Shown piece by piece: positions 8,636-15,430 of a DNA stretch of 29,731 nt; the first letter of the stretch is position 1, and each line of letters starts with the position of its first letter. Made by a program: the position numbers and the translations under genes. The stretch is from Candidatus Neomicrothrix sp. UBA881 (GTDB taxonomy: Bacteria > Actinomycetota > Acidimicrobiia > Acidimicrobiales > MedAcidi-G1): positions 13,445 to 43,175 of the forward strand of contig DBFL01000002.1 in NCBI GenBank assembly GCA_002294285.1. The letters run 5' to 3'. Below the pieces are notes generated by a model. It saw only the letters and a program-made list of their open reading frames with translations, made no database searches and was not told where the DNA came from.

Positions 8636-9978
8636 TGTCTTCCGAACTGATCGAGATAGCAGAGCTCATAACCAGCTGGGGAGAAAAAGGAGAGCAGATA
8701 GAAGCTGTAGTAGCTCGTGACAGTGAAACCGAGGTTCGCGCCTATGAGGGAGAAATCGAATCGTTGACAGTAGCGGAGTCTCAAGGCGTAGGTGTAAGGG
8801 TTATAAAAGATGGACGTCAAGGCTTTGCTTATGCCGGAACTCTTGAAAAGAGTGAGTTGTTGGAGGTTTTGCGTGAAGCTCGCGACAACGCTGGGTTTTC
8901 CAGTCCCGATGAGTTCGCTGGGTTAGCTGAACCTGATGGTGTGGAAAGCGTTTCTCTTAATGTCTACAATGACGATCTCAATCAACTCCCTACAAGTGAA
9001 AAAATAAATTATGCCCTTGAACTAGAAAAACTCACTTTGTCAAGCGATAAGAGAATCATTGGTATCGAATCCTCGGAATACACCGATGTGGTAAGCGAGT
9101 CAGCGATAGCTACGAGTACAGGGATACGTTCTTCATCTAAAGAAAGTGGATGTTGCCTGATGGTTTATGCACTTGCTGAACAAGAGAGCGAAACTCAAAC
9201 CGGGTTTGGTTTTTCCATCGGTAGAAGTCCGGGAGAACTGGACATCACAAAAGCGGCATCTGATGCTTCTGATAGAGCGACACGAATGTTGGGTTCAACC
9301 AAACCTCGTTCAGAAAGACTGACTGTTGTGCTAGACCCTTGGGTCTCAGCTCAATTTTTGCAAGTTGTTGGAACCACTTTGAGTGCTGAAATGGTTTTAA
9401 AAGGCAGATCTTTGTTCGCTGAACGTTTAGGTGAAAAGGTAGCGAGTCCTGCCTTTTCACTTGTTGATGACCCTACGGACTCTCGTGCATTTACTGCAAC
9501 TGAAACCGACGGAGAGGGTTTAGCTACTCGGAGAAACGTTCTAATCGAAGATGGCGAATTAAAAATGTTTTTACACAATGTATGGACAGCACGGAAGGCG
9601 GAATTGGCGTCCACCGGTTCCGCAATAAGGAGTTATGCTTCGACACCCGGGGTCGGGATTCAAGCTGTATCGCTTCTACCTGGTGAGCGAGACCCTATTG
9701 AATTAATTAAAGGAATAGATAATGGGATACTGATCCAGAGCGTTACCGGATTACATTCTGGTGTGAATCCCATAAGTGGTGATTTCTCAACTGGCGCTGA
9801 AGGTCTTCGAATAAGAAATGGGGAACTGTCTGAGCCGCTTCGTGAGTTCACAATAGGTTCGACAATACAAAAAATGCTGAAAGACATAAAGGAAGTTGGT
9901 AATGATACAGATTGGCTTCCAATGAGTTCAGCTGGATCAACAGTAGTAATTAATGAGCTAACGGTTTCTGGCGGCTAG
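8635..9978 (+). CDS. tldE: TldE/PmbA protease subunit (447 aa)
   Basis: This is the non-catalytic partner of TldD, known as TldE or PmbA. It has the same two-domain layout as TldD (GVGVRVIKDGRQGFAYAG near residues 44-61, SERLTVVLDPWVSAQFLQVV near 222-241), but where TldD has HExxxH this protein lacks it, as expected for the partner subunit. The C-terminal SGVNPISGDFSTGAEGL stretch matches PmbA. The correct start is ATG at 8635, overlapping the tldD stop by one base; an open frame extending upstream to 8545 lies wholly inside tldD and is not used. The gene ends tail to tail with the fmdB-like gene, both stops sharing a CTAG palindrome at 9975-9978. Confidence 0.93.
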   Translation: MSSELIEIAELITSWGEKGEQIEAVVARDSETEVRAYEGEIESLTVAESQGVGVRVIKDGRQGFAYAGTLEKSELLEVLREARDNAGFSSPDEFAGLAEPDGVESVSLNVYNDDLNQLPTSEKINYALELEKLTLSSDKRIIGIESSEYTDVVSESAIATSTGIRSSSKESGCCLMVYALAEQESETQTGFGFSIGRSPGELDITKAASDASDRATRMLGSTKPRSERLTVVLDPWVSAQFLQVVGTTLSAEMVLKGRSLFAERLGEKVASPAFSLVDDPTDSRAFTATETDGEGLATRRNVLIEDGELKMFLHNVWTARKAELASTGSAIRSYASTPGVGIQAVSLLPGERDPIELIKGIDNGILIQSVTGLHSGVNPISGDFSTGAEGLRIRNGELSEPLREFTIGSTIQKMLKDIKEVGNDTDWLPMSSAGSTVVINELTVSGG

Positions 9979-10316
9979 TTGTCGGTTTTTGCAGAACCTG
10001 CGTTACCTGAAGCCTTGGTTTCTTTTTTCACAGAACCCCCAGATTGTTTATCTGAGGTGGATTTTTCTTTAGAAGACTCTGAGCTCTTGTTGTCACTGTC
10101 TTTCGATGTGCTGACAGAAGCTTTGTTTTTTGAATTTGCGCCATGATCATTTTTGTAAAACCCAGAACCCTTGAAAGAAATCCCAACTCCAGAAAACACT
10201 TTTTTAACAGTGCCTGCGCAGTCAGAAGGACATTCCGAAAGAGGCTCATCTTTGAATGATTGAATAATCTCAAACTCTTTTTCACAAGTCTGACATCTGT
10301 AAATGTATGTTGGCAT
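9975..10316 (-). CDS. FmdB-family zinc-ribbon protein (113 aa)
   Basis: The N-terminal 55 residues are a FmdB-type zinc ribbon: MPTYIYRCQTCEKEFEI with the first CxxC (C8, C11), and ECPSDCAGTVKKVFSG with the second cysteine pair. GSGFYKNDHG follows, as is typical. The C-terminal half is a low-complexity Ser/Lys/Asp-rich tail, also common in this family. The family was named from a putative regulator of formamidase genes, but its molecular role is unknown. The gene is transcribed toward tldE and overlaps its stop by four bases. Upstream, across a 99-base gap, plsY is divergent. Its start at 10316 shows TAGGTA at the leaderless distance, which only partly fits TANNNT. Confidence 0.88.
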   Translation of the reverse strand: MPTYIYRCQTCEKEFEIIQSFKDEPLSECPSDCAGTVKKVFSGVGISFKGSGFYKNDHGANSKNKASVSTSKDSDNKSSESSKEKSTSDKQSGGSVKKETKASGNAGSAKTDN

Positions 10317-10415
10317 GCTTACTACCTAAAATAACTTCTCAAGAAATGAATTATAAAAGAACTATCTATTAAACAATGACATGATTTTCTCTTAATTTTC
10401 AGTCATGCTATATGT

Positions 10416-10994
10416 ATGGCCTTCTTATGGGTGTTAGTGATTACCCTATGTTACTTTTTAGGAAACCTTCCCTCAGCTCATCTTGTTTCAAATAGAAGAG
10501 GCTTAGATCCAACTCAATCAGGATCCGGAAATCCTGGAGCTACAAATGTGTTAAGGATTATCGGTCGCCGTGCAGGAGCACTCGTTTTGCTGGCCGATTT
10601 CAGTAAAGGTGCACTATCGGTAACTGCTGGATTGATCATTGATGGCACTTCCCTAGGTTTAGGATGCTGGGTCGCTTCAGTTCTAGGTCATATTTTTCCA
10701 GTAACTAGAAGATTTCAGGGAGGTAAGGGAGTTGCAACTGGTGCTGGCGGCTGTTGGGTTTTGTTTCCTTTAGTCGGAGCGATTTGCAGCATAGGATTTT
10801 TGTTAATCGCTAAAATTTCCAAAAAAGCCTCGGTGGCATCGATCTCTATTGCTATTTTGATGCCTTTATGTGTCGGTCTATTAAACAATGAGATAAATGC
10901 ACTTATATTTGCAACAGCGCTATCAATATTGATACTCGTAAGACACAGATCTAATCTCCAGAGATTACTAAGTGGATCTGAACATTCGATTTGA
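10416..10994 (+). CDS. plsY: Glycerol-3-phosphate acyltransferase PlsY (192 aa)
   Basis: PlsY transfers an acyl group from acyl phosphate to glycerol 3-phosphate, the first step of membrane phospholipid synthesis. The protein is an integral membrane enzyme with several hydrophobic helices. The conserved loops are present: GNLPSAHL and SGSGNPGATNVLR (about residues 15-49), then HIFPVTRRFQGGKGVATGAG (about 92-111), which binds phosphate. The length is typical. The annotated ATG at 10416 has no Shine-Dalgarno sequence; the hexamer at the leaderless -10 distance is CATGCT, which misses the first T of TANNNT, so leaderless expression is possible but weaker. The gene is divergent from the fmdB-like gene and 37 bases upstream of moeA. 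PlsX is not in the window. Confidence 0.93.
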   Translation: MAFLWVLVITLCYFLGNLPSAHLVSNRRGLDPTQSGSGNPGATNVLRIIGRRAGALVLLADFSKGALSVTAGLIIDGTSLGLGCWVASVLGHIFPVTRRFQGGKGVATGAGGCWVLFPLVGAICSIGFLLIAKISKKASVASISIAILMPLCVGLLNNEINALIFATALSILILVRHRSNLQRLLSGSEHSI

Positions 10995-11019
10995 TTAGTG
11001 AATAAATACTTTTAGTCGC

Positions 11020-11025
11020 TATTCT
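11020..11025 (+). promoter_or_regulatory. Probable -10 box of leaderless moeA mRNA
   Basis: TATTCT ends six bases before the GTG start of moeA at 11032. There is no ribosome-binding sequence in the gap after plsY, so moeA probably has its own leaderless promoter. Confidence 0.5.
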
Positions 11026-11031
11026 CGCTAT

Positions 11032-12246
11032 GTGATCAAATTAGAAGAAGCGCAGGATTTTATATTCAGCAAATGTCCAAAACTGCCTGCCGCTAAGGTA
11101 GAAATTTCAGAGTCACGTGGTCTTGTGATGGCAGATTCAGTTTTGTCTAGTGAAAATGTACCCCCCTTCCCCAACACGGCAATGGACGGTTACGCGGTAA
11201 GAGCTATCGACACGGAACCCGCACCTGTTGAACTAAAAGTTGTAGGCACTATACCGGCAGGCAAGTTTCCTGATTTTGCAATAGGGGAGGGAGAAGCAGC
11301 CAGGATCATGACAGGAGCTGTTATCCCAGAAGGTGCAGATTCCGTGGTGATGGTAGAAAAAACAGAAAAAGTCAATGGTGACCTGGGAGTAATCATAAAG
11401 GAAGGTGTTGAAGCAGGGAATTTTATTCGCCAACCCGGCGAAGACTTCACTAAAGGTACGGAACTTTTTAGTTCAGGTGTCCTGATTGGAGCAGCCCATA
11501 TTGGTGTTTTTGCAACAATTGGTCTTGAAAAAGTAACTGTAGTCAAAAGGCCAAAAGTAGGTGTTGTGTCAACAGGTGATGAACTGGTCGAGGGAGCAGT
11601 GGAGCTTAGGCCAGGGCAAATTCGTGACTCTAATCGTCACACCGTAAAAGCTCTTCTAGGTGAGATGGGGGTAGACGTTGTAGATCTGGGTGTGGTTCCT
11701 GATGACGAGAGCAAGATCGAGTCAGTCCTTATTTCCGCAAGTGAGGAATGTGATGCGATTGTTACATCGGGTGGAGTAAGTATGGGCGACTTCGATTATG
11801 TGAAAGTGGTATTGGACCGTTTGGGAGAAATGAGATGGATGCAAGTAGCGATTAAGCCTGCCAAGCCTCTCGCATTCGGATTGTTAAACGGTGTACCAAT
11901 TTTTGGATTGCCTGGTAATCCTGTTTCTGCAATGGTTTCATTTGAATTGTTTATGCGCCCAGCATTGCTAAAAATGATGGGTTATAAACAAATTTGGCGC
12001 CCGACTTATAAGGCTAAGGCAGTCACCCCTTTATTGCGTAGAAAAGATGGAAAAGTGCATTTCGCAAGAGTCAGTTTAAAAAAGAAAGATGACTTGTATG
12101 AGGCGTCATTACTAGACGGACAGGGATCGCATCAACTGGCGGCAATGGCTAACGCTCAGGGCTTAGCTATTTTGCCTGACGGTGGCGGTGTAGAAAAAGG
12201 CGATTTAGTCGATGTGATACAACTAAGCGAGCCAGAAACGAATTAG
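11032..12246 (+). CDS. moeA: Molybdopterin molybdenumtransferase MoeA (404 aa)
   Basis: MoeA inserts molybdate into adenylated molybdopterin in the last stage of molybdenum-cofactor synthesis. Recognisable segments are FPNTAMDGYAVRA (about residues 46-58), IMTGAVIPEGADSVVMVE (about 91-108), the molybdopterin-binding domain STGDELVEG with RDSNRHTVKALL (about 180-210), VTSGGVSMGDFDYVK (about 244-258) and GLPGNPVSAMVSFELFMRP (about 292-310). The C-terminal domain continues to 404. The start is GTG at 11032; an ATG two bases earlier runs straight into a stop. moaA and moaC follow on the same strand. moaE, moaD, mobA and any molybdoenzyme are absent from the window. Confidence 0.95.
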   Translation: MIKLEEAQDFIFSKCPKLPAAKVEISESRGLVMADSVLSSENVPPFPNTAMDGYAVRAIDTEPAPVELKVVGTIPAGKFPDFAIGEGEAARIMTGAVIPEGADSVVMVEKTEKVNGDLGVIIKEGVEAGNFIRQPGEDFTKGTELFSSGVLIGAAHIGVFATIGLEKVTVVKRPKVGVVSTGDELVEGAVELRPGQIRDSNRHTVKALLGEMGVDVVDLGVVPDDESKIESVLISASEECDAIVTSGGVSMGDFDYVKVVLDRLGEMRWMQVAIKPAKPLAFGLLNGVPIFGLPGNPVSAMVSFELFMRPALLKMMGYKQIWRPTYKAKAVTPLLRRKDGKVHFARVSLKKKDDLYEASLLDGQGSHQLAAMANAQGLAILPDGGGVEKGDLVDVIQLSEPETN

Positions 12247-12251
12247 GCCTC

Positions 12252-12257
12252 TACGCT
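12252..12257 (+). promoter_or_regulatory. Probable -10 box of leaderless moaA mRNA
   Basis: TACGCT lies in the 17-base moeA-moaA gap and ends exactly six bases before the moaA ATG at 12264. It may allow moaA to be transcribed separately from moeA. Confidence 0.4.
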
Positions 12258-12263
12258 TATTTT

Positions 12264-13247
12264 ATGGGCAAAGAACTAGTAGACCTTTTTGGAAGAGTCC
12301 ATAGGGATTTGAGGATATCTGTAACCGACAGATGCAATTTCCGTTGCCAGTACTGCATGCCTGAAGAGGGCTTAGAATGGCTCAAGCGTGAAGAACTTTT
12401 AACCTTTGAAGAGATAACTCGGGTAACAAGGATTCTTGTCGACAATTATGGAATAAAAAGTGTCCGGCTTACTGGTGGAGAGCCAACCTTGCGTGCAAAT
12501 CTTCCTGATCTTATTTCGATGCTTTCTGAACTACCTATCGAGATAGCTTTGACTACTAATGGAGTAAATCTTGAGAAAAATGCTCAAACTTTGGCTGCTT
12601 CAGGCCTTAACAGGATAAATATTTCAATCGACTCCCTTCAAGAAAAGAGATTCAAAGAAATAACACTTAGGGATGACATGGCAAAGGTAATAGCTGGGAT
12701 AGAAGCTTCAACCAAAGCCGGATTGTCCCCCGTGAAAATTAATGTTGTTGTTATGCGCGGAATAAATGATGATGAAATAATCGATTTTGCCGAGTTCGGA
12801 AGAGATCGGGGAGTGGTAGTTAGATTTATTGAATTCATGCCACTTGATGCCGATGAGAAATGGGCAACTGCAGATGTTGTATCTTTAGAAGAAATTTTCT
12901 CTCTTATAAATTCTGTCTTTCCGCTGGAGGTGATTAAACGAGGGAATGCTCCCGCTAGCACTTTCAGGTATAGGGACGGAAACGGCGAAATTGGAATTGT
13001 CGCGAGTGTTACCCAAAAATTTTGTGACAGCTGTGATCGAATTAGGATCACAGCCGATGGACAATTCAGAAACTGTCTTTTTTCAAACGAAGAATTTGAT
13101 CTTAAAGAGTCGCTTAGATCTGAAATCGATGACGAAAAGATCTGCGAAATACTAGAAAGAGCCGTCTTGGAGAAGCGAGAAGGGCATGGGATTGGAAATG
13201 TCGACTTCATTCGACCTGCACGAAGCATGTCTCAAATTGGAGGATAG
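12264..13247 (+). CDS. moaA: GTP 3',8-cyclase MoaA (327 aa)
   Basis: MoaA is the radical-SAM enzyme that converts GTP to 3',8-cyclo-7,8-dihydro-GTP, the first step of molybdenum-cofactor synthesis. The SAM cluster motif CNFRCQYC sits near residues 25-32, followed by VRLTGGEPTLR near 72-82. The second 4Fe-4S site is formed by the C-terminal cysteines in FCDSCDRIRITADGQFRNC (near 253-271). The protein ends in GG (MSQIGG); this C-terminal diglycine is needed for activity in the family. Length is normal. It lies between moeA and moaC, nine bases before the latter. The second cluster has CDSCDR where many homologues have CDSCNR, a minor difference. Confidence 0.96.
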   Translation: MGKELVDLFGRVHRDLRISVTDRCNFRCQYCMPEEGLEWLKREELLTFEEITRVTRILVDNYGIKSVRLTGGEPTLRANLPDLISMLSELPIEIALTTNGVNLEKNAQTLAASGLNRINISIDSLQEKRFKEITLRDDMAKVIAGIEASTKAGLSPVKINVVVMRGINDDEIIDFAEFGRDRGVVVRFIEFMPLDADEKWATADVVSLEEIFSLINSVFPLEVIKRGNAPASTFRYRDGNGEIGIVASVTQKFCDSCDRIRITADGQFRNCLFSNEEFDLKESLRSEIDDEKICEILERAVLEKREGHGIGNVDFIRPARSMSQIGG

Positions 13248-13256
13248 GTAGTTCTT

Positions 13257-13742
13257 TTGAAATCTGAAGAAGGAGAGTTTTCTCATATTGATGAGAATGG
13301 AAAAGCCGTAATGGTTGATGTAGGGGCGAAAGAAGAAACAGATAGAACCGCTATTGCGGCTGGATTGGTTTCGATGGGCTCAGAGGCTATAGAAGCTCTC
13401 AAAAAACAAGACCTTAAAAAGGGTGATGTCTTAGGAGTAGCGCGTGTGGCGGGAATACAGGCTGCTAAGAAAACATCAGAATTGATTCCTCTTTGTCACC
13501 CACTAGTCATCGATTTTGTTTCCATTGATTTCACACTCCATAAGAGTCATGTCGTGATTGAGGCAATTGCTAAAACATCAGGAAAGACTGGAGTTGAAAT
13601 GGAAGCCTTGACAGCTTGTTCTGTTGCAGCGTTAACGATTTACGACATGTGTAAAGCTATTGATAAGTCAATAACTATTGAAGAAATTAAACTTGTGGAG
13701 AAAACTGGTGGCAAATCAGGTAATTGGAAAAGATCCGACTAG
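13257..13742 (+). CDS. moaC: Cyclic pyranopterin monophosphate synthase MoaC (161 aa)
   Basis: MoaC turns the MoaA product into cyclic pyranopterin monophosphate (precursor Z). The protein has the family signatures FSHIDENGKAVMVDVGAKEET near the N-terminus, TSELIPLCHPLVIDFV (about residues 75-90) and KTGVEMEALTACSVAALTIYDMCKA (about 114-138), containing the conserved lysine, glutamate and aspartate of the active site. The start is TTG at 13257, with GGAGGATAGG upstream, which decides it; the spacing is slightly long. The gene is 9 bases after moaA and is surely cotranscribed with it. It is followed by a GC-rich hairpin at 13770-13788. Confidence 0.95.
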   Translation: MKSEEGEFSHIDENGKAVMVDVGAKEETDRTAIAAGLVSMGSEAIEALKKQDLKKGDVLGVARVAGIQAAKKTSELIPLCHPLVIDFVSIDFTLHKSHVVIEAIAKTSGKTGVEMEALTACSVAALTIYDMCKAIDKSITIEEIKLVEKTGGKSGNWKRSD

Positions 13743-13769
13743 TTTCTCTTCGCGCTTTAAGTAATTAAA

Positions 13770-13788
13770 TTCGCGCTTATAGCGCGAA
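13770..13788 (+). terminator. GC-rich hairpin after moaC, possible terminator
   Basis: TTCGCGCT (13770-13777) and AGCGCGAA (13781-13788) form a perfect eight-base stem with a TAT loop. A T-run comes only 10 bases later (13799-13803), so this is not a textbook intrinsic terminator. A direct copy of TTCGCGCTT occurs at 13749-13757, so the right arm could pair with either copy. Its position 28 bases after the moaC stop fits termination or mRNA 3' end stabilisation. Confidence 0.5.
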
Positions 13789-13868
13789 AGTATCCCTGTT
13801 TTTACAAAGATCACGTACTACTATTTTCTCATTGGGTAAATTGCGGAAATAGTTAAGGTGGCGAAAAG

Positions 13869-14294
13869 ATGTTGATACTGATCGGCTTGGGTGTGTTATG
13901 GGCAGCTGTTTTGGTTCCCCCGATGGTGAGAAACCGACTATCAGCAAAGCCTTCAGCTCCTGGTGTGGCTAACCACCTTGACGTTTATCAGGTTCCTTCC
14001 ATTAAGGGCTATAACGTCTCGTTACCTAAAAGTGCGCTAGCTGCGAAAAGAAGAAGAAGGGATGTGACAATTGCTCTGGCAGGAGGTGTCGTCTTCACAT
14101 TTCTGGCGTCTATCGCAGTAGGTGGAATTTTCATTTGGACTATTAATGTGATTTTTGACTTGACTTTGCTTGGTTATATAGCACTTATAGCCCAGCGCAG
14201 CGAAATTGCTACAGAAGAAGCTCCAGTTGTTCTGACTCATGCGTTTATCTCTAATTCATTAGAAGAGGAATACAGCTACCCCGAAGCGGTTTAG
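13869..14294 (+). CDS. Small membrane protein of unknown function (141 aa)
   Basis: I do not recognise the family. The N-terminus is a hydrophobic helix (LILIGLGVLWAAVLVPPMV, residues 2-20) followed by a basic patch. A central linker leads to AAKRRRRD, then two further hydrophobic segments (VTIALAGGVVFTFLASIAVG and a second one ending LLGYIALIAQR, together about 66-108), and an acidic C-terminal tail (LEEEYSYPEA). Three membrane passes are predicted. The ATG at 13869 is preceded by AAGGTGG at about seven bases, a good ribosome site. It sits between the moaC hairpin and the tRNA-Ala gene on the same strand and is probably monocistronic. Confidence 0.7.
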   Translation: MLILIGLGVLWAAVLVPPMVRNRLSAKPSAPGVANHLDVYQVPSIKGYNVSLPKSALAAKRRRRDVTIALAGGVVFTFLASIAVGGIFIWTINVIFDLTLLGYIALIAQRSEIATEEAPVVLTHAFISNSLEEEYSYPEAV

Positions 14295-14341
14295 AAGAAT
14301 TTTTCGCATAAATAAACCTTCTAGATACGCTCAATCTACGA

Positions 14342-14415
14342 GGGGGTGTAGCTCAGTTGGCTAGAGCGCTACGTTCGCAACGTAGAGGCCGTGGGTTCGA
14401 TTCCCATCATCTCCA
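14342..14415 (+). tRNA. tRNA-Ala, anticodon CGC
   Basis: All four arms can be drawn. The acceptor stem GGGGGTG pairs with CATCTCC and includes a G3-T70 wobble, the classic alanine identity element. The D arm is GCTC/GAGC. The anticodon stem CTACG/CGTAG closes the loop TTCGCAA with anticodon CGC, reading GCG. The T arm is GTGGG/CCCAT with loop TTCGATT. The discriminator is A at 14415. CCA is not encoded, so it must be added after transcription. Confidence 0.96.
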
Positions 14416-14529
14416 CTTACTTATTTTAAATTACAAATATTAGTTTTCTTAAAGTGAAAGGTTTTAAAAGTAGAGCGCATGTGTATGAAACAGGTGAAAG
14501 GGTTTTAGTTTAAAACTAAGAGGATATCT

Positions 14530-15357
14530 ATGTTGCGGTTTACAAATCTCGTAGGATTTTTAGTTGCGTTTCTCGTGCTTTCCTGCAGTAACGGTGGTGG
14601 TTCAAACGAATCTCACAGAGTCGTAGTATTGACTCCTGATGAGATAGGGGAAATAGTTCTACCGCCAGGGGCATTTGAACAAGAAGTACTTGTGACTTTG
14701 CCTCCCAGTACCACAAATATTGCAACAACAACTTCTCTTGAAACAGTTACCGAGTCTTTGAAAAATTCTGATCCGTCAGCAGACTTGGAGTCTCCTGCAA
14801 CCAGCTTGGCTGAGAAGCCCGCCACAAGCAACAGTACAACTTCAGTTGTTGCATCTTCGTCTTCTACCACCACCACTACCACTACCACTACCACTACCAC
14901 CACGCAGCCCACGAAAGAAACGATCCCCATAGCTGAAGAAGAAGAAAATGCTGGAGTGAAATTGATGGACACCTTAGACGACTTCAATTCCTGTTTATCT
15001 TCCGAAGGCTACTCATTTATTGGGCTTCCAAATCAGGAAGCAGGACCAGAGGATCCAGCTAATAATCCTGACTATCTAAGAGCATTAGTTTTGTGTAACA
15101 GTCGAACAAATATTGCAAGTACCTTCCAGGAGTTTCAAGAATCAAGAAATGAGTTAACACCTGAAGAGATCAGAGAGCAAAATGAACAGACGATAGCTTT
15201 AGGGGAGTGTCTCAAAGGAAAAGGTTGGAATGTTGGCGATTTAGCACCAGATGAAAATGGTCTACTAAATCCAAGCCAGTTTCAGAGTCCAGATGGCTCT
15301 GTGAATACAGACGACATTCGTTCTTGCGCATCTGAGCTCTCCTTAGAAAGCGAGTGA
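14530..15357 (+). CDS. Thr-rich lipoprotein ahead of an ABC export operon (275 aa)
   Basis: The N-terminus is a lipoprotein signal with lipobox VLSC, lipidated cysteine at residue 19, so the mature protein is predicted on the outer face of the membrane. A Ser/Thr-rich linker follows, including 13 consecutive threonines (residues 113-125). The C-terminal domain (about 137-275) is acidic and carries spaced cysteines (FNSCLSSEG, LVLCNSR, ALGECLKGKG, IRSCASE), which may form two disulfides. I do not recognise this domain. The ATG at 14530 has GAGG at a normal distance. The 73-base gap to the membrane-fusion gene and the common strand suggest the two are transcribed together, making it a candidate accessory part of that exporter. 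Confidence 0.75.
   Translation: MLRFTNLVGFLVAFLVLSCSNGGGSNESHRVVVLTPDEIGEIVLPPGAFEQEVLVTLPPSTTNIATTTSLETVTESLKNSDPSADLESPATSLAEKPATSNSTTSVVASSSSTTTTTTTTTTTTTQPTKETIPIAEEEENAGVKLMDTLDDFNSCLSSEGYSFIGLPNQEAGPEDPANNPDYLRALVLCNSRTNIASTFQEFQESRNELTPEEIREQNEQTIALGECLKGKGWNVGDLAPDENGLLNPSQFQSPDGSVNTDDIRSCASELSLESE
14866..14904 (+). repeat. ACC/ACT trinucleotide tract encoding 13 Thr
   Basis: Thirteen threonine codons follow one another, mostly alternating ACC and ACT, inside the lipoprotein gene. Changes by whole codons would lengthen or shorten the linker without shifting frame. Confidence 0.9.
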
Positions 15358-15430
15358 TTTTGGAATTTATTATGAATAAAAACTTTTTAGAAAAAAGGTG
15401 TGAAATTAGGAGATCTCTTGAAGGAGGAAG

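Noticed and set aside
12638..13228. 196-codon minus-strand frame inside moaA
   Set aside because: It is a shadow of a clearly identified radical-SAM gene, with Ser/Ile-rich composition and no family match.
14613..14987. Minus-strand frame with a long poly-Val run
   Set aside because: The valine run is just the complement of the threonine repeat in the lipoprotein gene.
15383..15397. CTTTTT-AGA-AAAAAG hairpin before the adaptor gene
   Set aside because: The stem is almost all A-T, in an AT-rich spacer, with no T-run suited to termination; chance is likely.
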